From contig DCEF01000010.1 in assembly GCA_002316805.1 (NCBI GenBank), positions 283,115 to 337,097 of the forward strand: a stretch of DNA of 53,983 bases. Reading direction: 5' to 3'. Under the pieces are notes generated by a model. It was not told the origin of the DNA. It did not search any database and worked only from the letters and a program-made list of their open reading frames with translations. This document shows, in pieces, positions 17,185 through 26,033 of this stretch. Source of the stretch: Ruminococcaceae bacterium UBA1036. GTDB lineage: Bacteria > Bacillota > Clostridia > Oscillospirales > Acutalibacteraceae. The first letter of the stretch is position 1. The number at the start of each line of letters is the position of its first letter. The translations under genes and the position numbers were made by a program.

Positions 17185-18399
17185 ATGCACTGTGTGAGAA
17201 AAATTTCAGATGATCTTTACTGGGTTGGCGTAAATGATCACCGTCTGATGCTGTTTGAAAATGTCCACCCCATTCCGCGCGGGGTATCTTATAACTCTTA
17301 TCTGCTTTTAGACAAGAAAACCGTTTTGTTTGATACTGTTGACTGGGCTGGCTGCCGCCAGTTCCTCGAAAATATCAAGTTCATTCTAAACGGCAGAAAG
17401 CTTGACTATCTTGTCATAAACCATGTTGAGCCGGACCACGCCGCCTGCATCAATGAGATTATCCTGCGTTACCCAGATGTCAAAATTATCAGCAACAAAA
17501 GAGCTTTCGTGTTTATGCACCAGTTCGGATTTTCTGTTGACGGCAAGATTGATCAGGTAAAAGAAGGCGACACAAGGTCATTTGGCAAGCACACCGTTAC
17601 ATTTATAGCTGCACCTATGGTGCACTGGCCTGAAGTAATGGTAACATTTGACACGACGACCGGTACACTTTTCTCGGCTGACGCTTTTGGAAGTTTTGGC
17701 GCAATAGACGGTAAACTTTTCAGCGACGAAGTCAATTTTGACCGTGACTGGATAGACGAGGCAAGGCGCTACTACACAAATATAGTCGGCAAATACGGGT
17801 CTCCCGTGCAGCTTCTGCTGAAAAAAATATCGGCAATAAACATAAAAACCATCTGCCCGCTGCACGGGCTTGTGTGGCGCTCCAACCTCGGCTATTACAT
17901 TGACAAATATCAGAAATGGAGCACTTATGAGCCTGAAGAGCAGGGCGTGCTTATAGTTTACGCCTCAATGTACGGCAACACTGAAAGCGCTGCCGAAGTG
18001 CTTGCCTCACGGCTTGTTGAAAAAGGCATGAAAAATGTCGTCATGTATGATGTTTCGAGGACAGATGTCTCATACCTGATTTCCGAAACATTCCGCTTAA
18101 GCCACATAGTGCTTGCATCTGTTACTTACAACCTCGGCATATACCCGCCGATGCTCAACTACCTTGAGCACATGAAGGCACTGAATGTGCAGAAGCGCAC
18201 AGTCGCCATTGTCGAAAATGGCTCATGGGCATGCACATCAGGTAAATTGATGCGCAAGTTTCTTGAGGACGATATGAAAAACATGAACGTCCTTGATGAA
18301 CAGCTCTCGCTTGTCTCGTCAATGAAAGACAATAACACACCTGAGCTTGAAACACTTGCCGACGCAATCATAGCTTCAATGAAAAAGCCTGAAAAATAG
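17185..18399 (+). CDS. fprA: Flavodiiron protein (FprA family, O2 or NO reductase)
   Basis: A 404-residue cytoplasmic flavodiiron protein that reduces O2 to water, and in some members NO to N2O, protecting anaerobes. The N-terminal metallo-beta-lactamase-like domain has the di-iron motif HVEPDH at 80-85, further His and Asp ligands near 148 and 167, and a His in CPLHGL near 228. The C-terminal flavodoxin domain starts at about 255 with IVYASMYGNTESAA, the FMN phosphate loop. There is no rubredoxin or reductase extension, so a separate rubredoxin must supply electrons. ATG 17185 follows AGAGGAG. It is monocistronic with a terminator after it. Confidence 0.95.
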   Translation: MHCVRKISDDLYWVGVNDHRLMLFENVHPIPRGVSYNSYLLLDKKTVLFDTVDWAGCRQFLENIKFILNGRKLDYLVINHVEPDHAACINEIILRYPDVKIISNKRAFVFMHQFGFSVDGKIDQVKEGDTRSFGKHTVTFIAAPMVHWPEVMVTFDTTTGTLFSADAFGSFGAIDGKLFSDEVNFDRDWIDEARRYYTNIVGKYGSPVQLLLKKISAINIKTICPLHGLVWRSNLGYYIDKYQKWSTYEPEEQGVLIVYASMYGNTESAAEVLASRLVEKGMKNVVMYDVSRTDVSYLISETFRLSHIVLASVTYNLGIYPPMLNYLEHMKALNVQKRTVAIVENGSWACTSGKLMRKFLEDDMKNMNVLDEQLSLVSSMKDNNTPELETLADAIIASMKKPEK

Positions 18400-18434
18400 A
18401 AGCACAACTCCATGACTGTTTTCCTTTAAATGCG

Positions 18435-18480
18435 CAGCCCCAGCCAAATCGTTTTGCGAAATGGCCGGGGCTGTTTATAT
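18435..18480 (+). terminator. Terminator after fprA
   Basis: Stem CAGCCCC(A)GCCA at 18435-18446 pairs with TGGC(C)GGGGCTG at 18462-18473, with a short loop and TTTATAT following. It lies between fprA and the convergent trpA. Confidence 0.7.
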
Positions 18481-18494
18481 TTCTGAGAAAGTTT

Positions 18495-19283
18495 TCAGCT
18501 TTTAACAGCGCTGCTGAGCGAACGCACAAATTCCGTAACCGGAATTACTGAGTCCTGTTTCTTTTCGGCAACTATGTTTACAACTGCACTGCCAACAATT
18601 ACACCGTCACAGTATGAAGCCATTTTCTTAGCCTGCTCCGGGCCTGAAATGCCAAATCCGACAACACACGGTACATTTGCATATTTTTTTATTTCTACAA
18701 AGAATCTGCTGAAATCAGTCGTAAAGCTGCTGCGCATGCCAGTAACACCGGTAGATGAAACGCAGTAGAGGAAACCTTTTGCTGACGGGGCTATCATCTT
18801 AATGCGTTCATGCGAAGTGGGCGCTACCATGCATATTGGTATCACGCCTGCGGTATCTGCAGCGGACTGTATCTCGCCGCGCTCCTCATAAGGCAGGTCG
18901 GGCACTATAACACCGTCGACACCGCATTCTTTGCAAAGCCCGAAAAAGCGTTCTGTTCCAAACCTGAAAATGCTGTTTATGTAAAGCATAAGGAGCAGCG
19001 GCTCATCGGTTTTTCTGCGCAGGCGCTTTATAAGTTCAAAAATATTTTTAAGCGTTGTGCCCGCGTCGAGCGCACGTTTGCTCGCGCGCTGAATTACCTG
19101 CCCCTCAGCAATTGGGTCGGAAAACGGCACACCTATTTCAACAAGGTCTGCACCGTTTTGCAGCATAGCGAGCACAAGCTTTTCAGTTGTCACAAAATCC
19201 GGGTCGCCGGCAGTTACAAATGGTATAAGTGCCTTCTGATTTTTTGCTTTAAGCTCTTCAAACTTACGTTCAATTCTGTTCAT
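18495..19283 (-). CDS. trpA: Tryptophan synthase alpha subunit
   Basis: TrpA cleaves indole-3-glycerol phosphate to indole, which is channelled to TrpB. The 262-residue TIM barrel has the catalytic Glu in DLVEIGVPFSDP and the catalytic Asp in VIVPDLPYEERG. ATG 19283 is preceded by GGGGGG; the gene overlaps the end of trpB by about 14 bases. It is the last gene of the trp operon, with the fprA-side hairpin beyond it. Confidence 0.97.
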   Translation of the reverse strand: MNRIERKFEELKAKNQKALIPFVTAGDPDFVTTEKLVLAMLQNGADLVEIGVPFSDPIAEGQVIQRASKRALDAGTTLKNIFELIKRLRRKTDEPLLLMLYINSIFRFGTERFFGLCKECGVDGVIVPDLPYEERGEIQSAADTAGVIPICMVAPTSHERIKMIAPSAKGFLYCVSSTGVTGMRSSFTTDFSRFFVEIKKYANVPCVVGFGISGPEQAKKMASYCDGVIVGSAVVNIVAEKKQDSVIPVTEFVRSLSSAVKS

Positions 19284-20463
19284 CAATATGCACCCCCCTG
19301 TATTTTGCGACGGAGTATACGTCTTTGTCGCCGCGGCCTGAAAGGTTTATAACCATAATCTGGTCTTTGCGCATTTTCGGCGCTATCTTCATTGCGGCCG
19401 CAACCGCGTGTGCAGACTCTATAGCGGGGATAATTCCTTCCATCTTTGAGAGGTACTCGAACGCGCATACGGCCTCTTCGTCCGTAACAGCCACATACTG
19501 AGCACGCCCTGTGCGGTGAAGTTCAGCATGTTCAGGCCCTACGCCAGGATAGTCGAGCCCGGCAGAAATAGAATAAACAGGTGCAATCTGCCCTTCGTCA
19601 TTTTGCAGGAAAAGCGATTTCATCCCGTGGAAAATTCCTGTTGTACCCTTTGTCATTGTTGCCGCGTGGAACGCAGTGTCAACACCTTTTCCAGCAGCCT
19701 CTGCGCCTACAAGGCGCACGCTTTTTTCAGGAATAAATTCATAAAAAGCGCCCATAGCATTGGAGCCACCGCCGACGCATGCCACTACACAGTCAGGCAG
19801 ACTGCCTTCGCGCTCCTGAAGCTGGCTGCGTATCTCCTGCCCTATAACTTTTTGAAAATCGCGAACCATCATAGGGTATGGGTGCGGCCCCATTGTAGAA
19901 CCTATAAGGTAATATGTGTCGCCGACATTAGACGCCCAGTCGCGCATTGCCTCATTGATAGCGTCCTTAAGCGTACCTGTGCCCGATTCCACGCCATGCA
20001 CCGTGGCGCCGAGAAGATTCATGCGGTAAACATTCAGAGACTGTCGTTCCATGTCCTTAACGCCCATGAAGATCTCGCATTTCATGCCGAAAAGCGTCGC
20101 CACTGTAGCCGTTGCAACGCCGTGCTGGCCTGCACCTGTCTCGGCTATTATCCGCTTTTTGCCCATGCGCTGAGCAAGCAGTGCCTGGCCGAGCGCGTTG
20201 TTTATTTTATGCGCGCCCGTGTGGTTAAGGTCTTCACGCTTAAGGTATATTTTCGCGCCGCCAAGGTCTTCAGTCATACGCTTCGCATAGTAAAGCATTG
20301 ACGGCCTGTTGGCATAGTCCCTGTAAAGGCGCCGCAGTTCCTCTTTAAAATCCGCGTCATTTTTATACTTTTCATATGCTGCTTCAAGTTCATGTATGGC
20401 ACTCATAAGCGTTTCAGGTACATACTGCCCGCCATACTCGCCATATCTTCCGACTTTCTGCAT
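19270..20463 (-). CDS. trpB: Tryptophan synthase beta subunit
   Basis: TrpB joins indole and serine using pyridoxal phosphate. The 397-residue protein has the PLP lysine in HTGAHKINNALG (Lys86), the phosphate-binding GGGSNAMG near 230, and the N-terminal GRYGEYGGQYVPE typical of the TrpB1 type that partners TrpA. It starts at ATG 20463, 17 bases after trpF. Confidence 0.97.
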   Translation of the reverse strand: MQKVGRYGEYGGQYVPETLMSAIHELEAAYEKYKNDADFKEELRRLYRDYANRPSMLYYAKRMTEDLGGAKIYLKREDLNHTGAHKINNALGQALLAQRMGKKRIIAETGAGQHGVATATVATLFGMKCEIFMGVKDMERQSLNVYRMNLLGATVHGVESGTGTLKDAINEAMRDWASNVGDTYYLIGSTMGPHPYPMMVRDFQKVIGQEIRSQLQEREGSLPDCVVACVGGGSNAMGAFYEFIPEKSVRLVGAEAAGKGVDTAFHAATMTKGTTGIFHGMKSLFLQNDEGQIAPVYSISAGLDYPGVGPEHAELHRTGRAQYVAVTDEEAVCAFEYLSKMEGIIPAIESAHAVAAAMKIAPKMRKDQIMVINLSGRGDKDVYSVAKYRGVHIDEQN

Positions 20464-20480
20464 GTTAATGTATCACCCTT

Positions 20481-21116
20481 TCAGTGTTCTAACAAATTAT
20501 TATTTTTCAGAATTTCAATGATTTCTTTTATTTTACGCCTGTCTTTCACTCCATCTGTTTCAATGCCGCTTGAAATGTCGACGCCCAACGGCGAAACTTC
20601 CCTTATTGCGTCCATTATATTTCCGGCATTGAGGCCGCCTGCAAGGAAAAACGGCACAGAAAGCTTAGCTTTTTTTATCAGGCCAAAGTCAGCCGTTTTT
20701 CCTGTTCCGCCATACTCAGCAGGTGAAAAACTGTCAAGCAACAGGCAGTCGGCGCCAAGCTTTAAAGCTGCTTGAATGCTTTTGCTGCTGCACACGCGCA
20801 CCGCCTTCCATATTCTCACGCCGTGAGGCAGCAGGCTCCGCAACGCCTTTACAACCTCAGCAGTTTCATCACCATGGAGCTGTACAGCATCAAGCCCTGC
20901 AATGCGCACTGTGCCGTCTATCCTTTTTACATCTTCATTTACAAAAACGCCGACGCGCATAACTGACTTGTCAAGTTTTTTAGCAAGCGCTGCAGCCTGC
21001 AAAGGTGTCACGCGCCGCTTTTTGCCAGCAAACACAAAGCCAACATAATCCGGCTTGAATTCATTCATATACCCGATATCTTCCGGCCTTCGGATACCGC
21101 ACAACTTTACTTTCAC
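20481..21116 (-). CDS. trpF: Phosphoribosylanthranilate isomerase
   Basis: TrpF converts phosphoribosylanthranilate to the carboxyphenylaminodeoxyribulose phosphate used by TrpC. The 211-residue single barrel starts VKLCGIRRPEDI with the catalytic Cys, has VQLHGDE in the middle, and ends with the phosphate-binding LAGGLNAGNI and GVDISSGIE. The start overlaps trpC by four bases. TrpC and TrpF are separate here, not fused. Confidence 0.96.
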   Translation of the reverse strand: MKVKLCGIRRPEDIGYMNEFKPDYVGFVFAGKKRRVTPLQAAALAKKLDKSVMRVGVFVNEDVKRIDGTVRIAGLDAVQLHGDETAEVVKALRSLLPHGVRIWKAVRVCSSKSIQAALKLGADCLLLDSFSPAEYGGTGKTADFGLIKKAKLSVPFFLAGGLNAGNIMDAIREVSPLGVDISSGIETDGVKDRRKIKEIIEILKNNNLLEH

Positions 21117-21889
21117 GGTAGGCCACGCAGCTTTTTGAGTGAAGCTGAAACGTCGCTGCTTCTCATAAGCGTTTCGCCTATAAGCACTGCATCAACGCCT
21201 GCTTTTTCAGCAGCCACCATATCTTCTCTCGAAGTGAACCCACTCTCTGAAACGAGCACACATTCTTTTGGTACCATAGGCGCAAGGCGTGCAGTAATCC
21301 CATTGTCAACGTTGAATGTTTTAAGGTCACGGTTATTTATGCCGATTATCTCTGCCCCTGCATTTATGACTTTTTCAAGTTCCTGTTCATTATGCGCTTC
21401 CATAAGGCTCGCAAGGCCGAGTGAATCCGCAAGCTGCTTAAAATTTCCAAGCGTATTCTTGCTAAGCATGGCACCAATAAGCAGTATGGCGTCTGCACCT
21501 GCCGCCTTTGCCTCATATATCTGGTACGGCGAAATGATAAAATCTTTTCGCAAAATTGGCAGCGATGATGAAGCGCGCACCTGCTTTAAAACATCCAAGG
21601 AACCACAGAAAAACGACTCTTCCGTAAGGACTGAGATTGCGTCCACACCGGCCTTTTCATAGCTCTGTGCAATTTTATCCGGGTAAAAATCCGGGCATAT
21701 CAGCCCTTTTGATGGCGAAGCCTTCTTGACTTCCGCAATAACCGCAATCCGGCCTTTCTGCAAAGCTTTTTTAAAGTTTTTTGGTGGCCCTGCAAGTGCA
21801 GCTTTTCTTTTTATGTCGGCAAACGGGGCTTTTGCCATCTCACGCTTTAGCTGCTCTTTTCGTTTTGCCGCAATATCGTCAAGTATCAT
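21113..21889 (-). CDS. trpC: Indole-3-glycerol phosphate synthase
   Basis: TrpC performs the decarboxylating ring closure giving indole-3-glycerol phosphate. The 258-residue barrel shows the conserved AEVKKASPSKG (catalytic Lys), ILRKDFI, GINNRDLKTF and SESGFTSRED segments. ATG 21889 overlaps the trpGD stop by four bases. Confidence 0.97.
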   Translation of the reverse strand: MILDDIAAKRKEQLKREMAKAPFADIKRKAALAGPPKNFKKALQKGRIAVIAEVKKASPSKGLICPDFYPDKIAQSYEKAGVDAISVLTEESFFCGSLDVLKQVRASSSLPILRKDFIISPYQIYEAKAAGADAILLIGAMLSKNTLGNFKQLADSLGLASLMEAHNEQELEKVINAGAEIIGINNRDLKTFNVDNGITARLAPMVPKECVLVSESGFTSREDMVAAEKAGVDAVLIGETLMRSSDVSASLKKLRGLP

Positions 21890-23532
21890 TCCTGATTTTC
21901 CCCAAAGCTGTTTGTAAACTCTTTAAGCATATTAAGCTTTTTAAGCGCAGCACCGCTGTCTATTGATTTTTCAGCCATAGCAATGCCGCTATGGATATCT
22001 TCGGCAAGCTTGCCGACATAAAGTGCACATCCTGCATTGAGCACTGTAATATCACGCTTAGGGCCTTTCACCCCGTTTAATACATCAAGCGTTATTTTCG
22101 CATTTTCTTTAGCCGTGCCGCCTACTACATCGGATTTCTTCGCAAGAGTAAATCCATAGTCTCTCGGGTCAAGCTCATATTTTTTCGTCTTTCCGTCTTT
22201 TATCTCGCACACAGATGTTCTATCAGATATGCTGACTTCGTCAAACCCGTCGTCCCCATAAACAATCATTGCACTTTTTACGCCTACATTCATAAGCACT
22301 TTTGCGAGCGGCCCAATAAGTAATTTATCATAAACGCCGAGAAGCATTCCCTCAGCATGCGCCGGGTTGGCAAGAGGGCCTAAAATGTTGAACACTGTAC
22401 GCAGACCTGTTTCACGGCGCGGCACAGCAGCATATTTCATAGAGCCGTGGTAGCACTGAGCAAAGAGGAATGTCATGCCGCATTTTTCCATACATTCGGC
22501 AGCCTGCTCCGGCGTTATTGAAATTTTGACGCCGAGGCTTTCAAGCACATCCGCTGCGCCGCTTCTGCTTGAAACGCTGCGGTTCCCATGCTTTGCGACG
22601 CGAAGCCCCGCACCTGCCGCCACAAAAGCAGCCGTTGTGGAGATATTAAAGCTGTTTGTCATGTCGCCGCCCGTACCGACTATGTCTACAGCTGCCGGTG
22701 ACATCGGCACAGGCTTTGCTTTTTCGCGCATTATCTCCGTAAAGCCCGTAACTTCCTCTACCGTTTCGCCTTTCATGCGCAGAGCCGTAATAAATGCAGC
22801 TATCTGCGAATCGGTCGCTTCCCCGCTCATAACATAATTCATTGCTTCGCGGGCTTCCTCCATAGTCAGGTCTTTGTTATCCACCACTTTTGCAAGGAAT
22901 GGTTTCAGCCCAACTTTCTTTTCCGCCGGTAACGGCGGCGCTACTGCTGTCATTTTCAATTTGCACACTCCTTTAAGAAAATTATATAAAATGCGGTCTC
23001 CCGCTGCTGTCAAAATTGATTCCGGATGGAACTGTATGCCAAATGTCGGGTGCCCAATACGACGGATTCCCATAACCTGGCCATCCGCATCGAGCGCCGT
23101 AACCTTAAGGCATTCCGGAAGTGATTTCCTGTTGAGTATAAGCGAATGGTACCTGCCGGCTTCTATCTCATCAGGCAGCCCCTGAAATATGGGGCAGGCA
23201 GTGTCGACTACAACGGCGCTTGCCTTTCCGTGCATTAGGCGTGATGCAGGCACCGTCTTTCCGCCGAAAGCCTCGCCTACCGCCTGATGGCCGAGGCACA
23301 CGCCAAGGATTGGGATTTTGCCGCTGAATGCCTGCACTGCTTTAACTGAAATTCCCGCATCCTTCGGGTATCCCGGCCCTGGTGAAATGACTATCGCCTC
23401 AGGCTTCATCTTCGCTATTTCTGGAACTGTTATGCTGTCGCTCCTCACAACGCGTATATGAGGGTAAAACGTACCTATGCGGTCGCAGAGGTTATATGTA
23501 AAGCTGTCATAATTATCAAGCAGAAGTATCAT
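21886..23532 (-). CDS. trpGD: Fused anthranilate synthase glutamine amidotransferase / phosphoribosyltransferase
   Basis: A 548-residue fusion of TrpG and TrpD. Residues 1-190 are the class I glutaminase that feeds ammonia to TrpE, with the nucleophile Cys in GVCLGHQ and the His-Glu pair in FHPES. A linker containing TAVAPPLPAEKK joins it to the TrpD domain from about residue 210, which attaches anthranilate to PRPP. The TrpD domain has the PRPP/Mg motifs DIVGTGGD and KHGNRSVS. The same fusion is known in enterobacteria and several other lineages. The start overlaps trpE by four bases. Confidence 0.95.
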   Translation of the reverse strand: MILLLDNYDSFTYNLCDRIGTFYPHIRVVRSDSITVPEIAKMKPEAIVISPGPGYPKDAGISVKAVQAFSGKIPILGVCLGHQAVGEAFGGKTVPASRLMHGKASAVVVDTACPIFQGLPDEIEAGRYHSLILNRKSLPECLKVTALDADGQVMGIRRIGHPTFGIQFHPESILTAAGDRILYNFLKGVCKLKMTAVAPPLPAEKKVGLKPFLAKVVDNKDLTMEEAREAMNYVMSGEATDSQIAAFITALRMKGETVEEVTGFTEIMREKAKPVPMSPAAVDIVGTGGDMTNSFNISTTAAFVAAGAGLRVAKHGNRSVSSRSGAADVLESLGVKISITPEQAAECMEKCGMTFLFAQCYHGSMKYAAVPRRETGLRTVFNILGPLANPAHAEGMLLGVYDKLLIGPLAKVLMNVGVKSAMIVYGDDGFDEVSISDRTSVCEIKDGKTKKYELDPRDYGFTLAKKSDVVGGTAKENAKITLDVLNGVKGPKRDITVLNAGCALYVGKLAEDIHSGIAMAEKSIDSGAALKKLNMLKEFTNSFGENQE

Positions 23533-24995
23533 AATTCCGCCGCCTTCCGTATGGCGCTGAGCACCGCACCCGCTTTATCCGCAGACTCCTGATATTCTTT
23601 TTCAGGGTTACTGTCTGCTACAACACCCATACCAGCCTGCACATACGCCTTCCCGTTCCTGAAAAGCGCCATGCGGATAGCAATGCATGTGTCGGCATTA
23701 CCGTCAAACCCGAGGTAGCCAACCGCCCCTCCATAAACGCTGCGCTTTACAGGCTCAAGCTCATCTATTATCTGCATGGCGCGTATTTTCGGTGCGCCGG
23801 AAAGCGTGCCCGCCGGAAGAAGCGAAAAAAGCGCATCGGCGGCTGTTTTGCCGTCTTTCAGTGTACCGCTCACTTCGCTTACAAGGTGCATAACCCTTGA
23901 AGCACGCTCAACGTGCATCAAATTATTAACTTTTACAGTACCGAATTTACACACCCGCCCGACATCATTGCGCCCTAAGTCGACAAGCATCGTGTGCTCT
24001 GCGCGTTCTTTTTCATCATTAAGCAGCCGCTGCTCAAATTCTTTGTCTTCTTTATCATTCCTGCCGCGCGGCGATGTCCCTGCAATTGGGCAGTTTACAA
24101 CAGTCCTACCGTCTATGCGCATAAGCATTTCAGGCGAAGCGCCGGCTATCTGGTAATCAGGCGCTTGAAAATAGTAGAGATAAGGCGACGGGTTTGTTGC
24201 GCGCAAGACACGGTAAGCAGAAAAGGCATCAGGAGGATTTTCAACTTCAAAGCGCTGTGAAGGCACCGCCTGAAAAATATCTCCCGCTTTTATGTACGAT
24301 TTAACCTTTTTGATTTCCCGCACAAATTCTTCACGTGTAACGTTCGAGCTTACGACCGGCGCCGGACGCTGTTTCCTCCCTGATTTTTCTGGCGTTCTGT
24401 CCATCATGCAGAACAGCTTTTCGGCGCGGTCCTCGCATTTTTCATACTGCTGTTTCAGGTTGGAGGCGCTGCTGACGTGCATAATCACATACGTTTTACC
24501 GTTAAGGTGGTCAAAAGCTATAACTTCATCGCAGAGGTAAAGGATGCTGTCCGGCATTTTTAAGTCATCAGCAGGCGGTTTGCCGAGTGTTTTTTCAAAA
24601 CAGCGCAGCATGTCATAGCCAAAGTATCCGACAAAGCCGCCCGTAAATCTTGGATAGCCCTTTAAATGCGGAGAGCTGTACTTCGAAAGGCAGCGGTTAA
24701 TGAACTTAGCCGGATCTGCCACTGTTTCCGAATAGCATCCATCTTTTACTGAAACAACGGCTTTGCCGTTCTGGAGCGTTATTTTACCCCTCGGCTCCAC
24801 GCAGATAAATGAATACCTTCCCCAGCGCTCTGATTGTTCTACACTTTCAAGCAAAAAACAGTTTTCAAAGTTTTCTTTCAGTGCTGCAAAAATTCCTACA
24901 GGCGTGCGGCAGTCCATAAGCCTTGCGGAAAATACCGGCACCGTGCGGTATGTTTTAAGCAGCGCTTCTGCTGTTTCAATCAGCGGATACAGCAT
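23529..24995 (-). CDS. trpE: Anthranilate synthase component I
   Basis: TrpE makes anthranilate from chorismate with ammonia from TrpG. The 488-residue protein has an N-terminal regulatory half; LLESVEQSERWGRYSFI holds the Trp-binding region, suggesting feedback inhibition. The C-terminal chorismate-binding half shows PEMLMRI, CPIAGTSPRG and LPAGTLSGAPK. The frame stays open 59 codons upstream into the T-box leader, but ATG 24995 follows AAGGAGAG and is the true start. It is the first gene of the operon. Confidence 0.96.
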   Translation of the reverse strand: MLYPLIETAEALLKTYRTVPVFSARLMDCRTPVGIFAALKENFENCFLLESVEQSERWGRYSFICVEPRGKITLQNGKAVVSVKDGCYSETVADPAKFINRCLSKYSSPHLKGYPRFTGGFVGYFGYDMLRCFEKTLGKPPADDLKMPDSILYLCDEVIAFDHLNGKTYVIMHVSSASNLKQQYEKCEDRAEKLFCMMDRTPEKSGRKQRPAPVVSSNVTREEFVREIKKVKSYIKAGDIFQAVPSQRFEVENPPDAFSAYRVLRATNPSPYLYYFQAPDYQIAGASPEMLMRIDGRTVVNCPIAGTSPRGRNDKEDKEFEQRLLNDEKERAEHTMLVDLGRNDVGRVCKFGTVKVNNLMHVERASRVMHLVSEVSGTLKDGKTAADALFSLLPAGTLSGAPKIRAMQIIDELEPVKRSVYGGAVGYLGFDGNADTCIAIRMALFRNGKAYVQAGMGVVADSNPEKEYQESADKAGAVLSAIRKAAEL

Positions 24996-25031
24996 AATGT
25001 CTCTCCTTCCAGATGATTTAATTTTGGCAAT

Positions 25032-25072
25032 AAAAAGAGCCCACCGTCCCCTTCTACAGGGACGATGGGCTT
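25032..25072 (-). terminator. T-box attenuator terminator
   Basis: The 3' expression platform of the T-box. AAGCCCATCGTCCC and GGGGACGGTGGGCT pair around TGTAGAA and are followed by TTTTT. The 5' arm overlaps the T-box core, so the antiterminator and terminator exclude each other. It ends about 37 bases before the trpE start. Confidence 0.9.
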
Positions 25073-25350
25073 CGTTGTGCCACCCTACTTTGGAAACATT
25101 AAACATGCTTCCCTCAAAACAGGTACACTGCGTTGCTGCGCCGCTTAAACAGAGGTACGCCGCATAACGCATGAATACCCTTCCGCTGTAACGTGCGGAA
25201 CACGTCTGCGGATACTCGGGGTAAAACCCTTTTCACCGTGCTCCTCGCAAATCCATTCACAACCATCGTATGCGCCTGGCTCTCATCACCACCGGGTTTT
25301 CTGTGGCACCGCCATGTCTGTTACTTGCCTTTGCTCACAGGATTTTCTTA
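25032..25350 (-). ncRNA. T-box riboswitch, tRNA-Trp specific, leader of trpE
   Basis: Read leftward, the leader has a Stem I whose lower stem GCAAA/UUUGC closes a specifier loop containing AGUA on one side and GAAUGGA on the other. The UGG codon (25253-25255) is the Trp specifier. About 170 bases further on lies the T-box core AGGGUGGCACAACGAAG (about 25070-25086), which can pair with an uncharged tRNA 3' end. Next comes a terminator stem (25059-25072 with 25038-25051) and a U run at 25032-25036. Uncharged tRNA-Trp should stabilise the antiterminator and switch on trpEGDCFBA. The family and mechanism are established; the exact stems were drawn by eye. Confidence 0.93.
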
Positions 25351-25364
25351 TTTAATTGTCTTAC

Positions 25365-25393
25365 ATTATAAATTTGCAAAAACGATTTGTCAA
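25365..25393 (-). promoter_or_regulatory. Sigma-A promoter of the trp operon
   Basis: TTGACA at 25388-25393, a 17-base spacer and TATAAT at 25365-25370, read leftward: a complete consensus match. Transcription would start near 25358, just ahead of T-box Stem I. Strong constitutive initiation with control by the T-box is the expected arrangement. Confidence 0.88.
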
Positions 25394-25442
25394 GAATTTT
25401 TTTAAATTAAATAAAATTCATTGGGGGCCTCACTAAAAAGTA

Positions 25443-25480
25443 AAAGCCCACACGGATTCAGCATTCATGCGGGTTTTAGG
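25443..25480 (-). terminator. Terminator after tRNA-Leu
   Basis: Leftward hairpin directly after the tRNA 3' end: AAACCCGCATG pairs with CGTGTGGGCTTT with one bulge and a loop around GAATGC. It is followed by T-rich CTTTTACTTTTTAG. It separates the tRNA from the trp promoter. Confidence 0.75.
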
Positions 25481-25567
25481 TGGTGCCGCCAGCCGGACTT
25501 GAACCGGCATGATATTGCTATCGAGGGATTTTAAGTCCCTTGTGTCTGCCAATTTCACCATGGCGGC
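25481..25567 (-). tRNA. tRNA-Leu(UAA)
   Basis: An 87-base class II tRNA with encoded CCA. The acceptor stem GCCGCCA/TGGCGGC is complete, the discriminator is A, and the T-arm reads CCGGTTCAAGTCCGG. The anticodon stem GGGA/TCCC carries the loop CTTAAAA, giving anticodon UAA. The long variable arm expected for Leu is present. It stands alone with its own promoter and terminator. Confidence 0.97.
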
Positions 25568-25634
25568 ATTTCAATTGGATTTTTAGTGGTTGCATATAAT
25601 AAGTATAATTGGGTTGTTACTCTATATTAGATAT

Positions 25635-25664
25635 ATTATAGCATTGCCTTGACGCTGTTGTCAA
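25635..25664 (-). promoter_or_regulatory. Promoter of tRNA-Leu
   Basis: TTGACA at 25659-25664, an 18-base spacer and TATAAT at 25635-25640, read leftward. Start of transcription would be about 60 bases ahead of the tRNA 5' end, so the primary transcript needs RNase P processing. Confidence 0.75.
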
Positions 25665-25824
25665 TATTTATGGCTGCAGTGTGACTTTTTTCATGCTTCT
25701 GCGGTAATTACATCTTATAGTTAGCGGCTTCATGAGTAAAGTTAGAAATAAATACATGTTATATAATGTATGTTTCTAATATTCACTGAAGTTTTAAGCC
25801 ATTTTATTATAAAAGTAGACATAA

Positions 25825-25839
25825 TAGTATATTATACTA
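25825..25839. repeat. Perfect inverted repeat, possible operator
   Basis: TAGTATA and TATACTA flank a single T, a 15-base dyad about 195 bases upstream of the XRE regulator start. XRE-type repressors commonly bind short dyads of this size. Binding by the adjacent regulator is only a suggestion, since AT-rich DNA produces such dyads by chance. Confidence 0.3.
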
Positions 25840-26033
25840 CAAAAATCTTCATAATTAAAATATATTTTAGCTACCGGTTGCATGATTTTCTGTGCCATTC
25901 AATTACATTTTATCTTATAAATCAGTGAATTATATTCACATATCATTCTCATTTTTCGCAATATCATGTAAAATACTGTTTAAATTGATAGAATATGTGT
26001 TTATTTTATCTTTACAAAAAGGCGGAATCACAC

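Larger units (their letters stand above)
25568..26033. other. AT-rich region between tRNA-Leu and the XRE regulator
   Basis: About 465 bases without a gene. The right-hand part next to the tRNA holds its promoter. The remainder is very AT-rich, with a perfect inverted repeat TAGTATA-T-TATACTA at 25825-25839 and a looser dyad around 25755-25775. These could be operators for the regulator that follows. No clear promoter for that regulator stands out. Confidence 0.5.

Noticed and set aside
19516..20301. Rightward 261-codon frame opposite trpB
   Set aside because: Antisense shadow with His/Cys/Arg-rich low-quality composition; trpB is certain.
24996..25172. 59-codon extension of trpE
   Set aside because: It runs through the T-box core and terminator; the frame is open by chance and ATG 24995 has a strong site.
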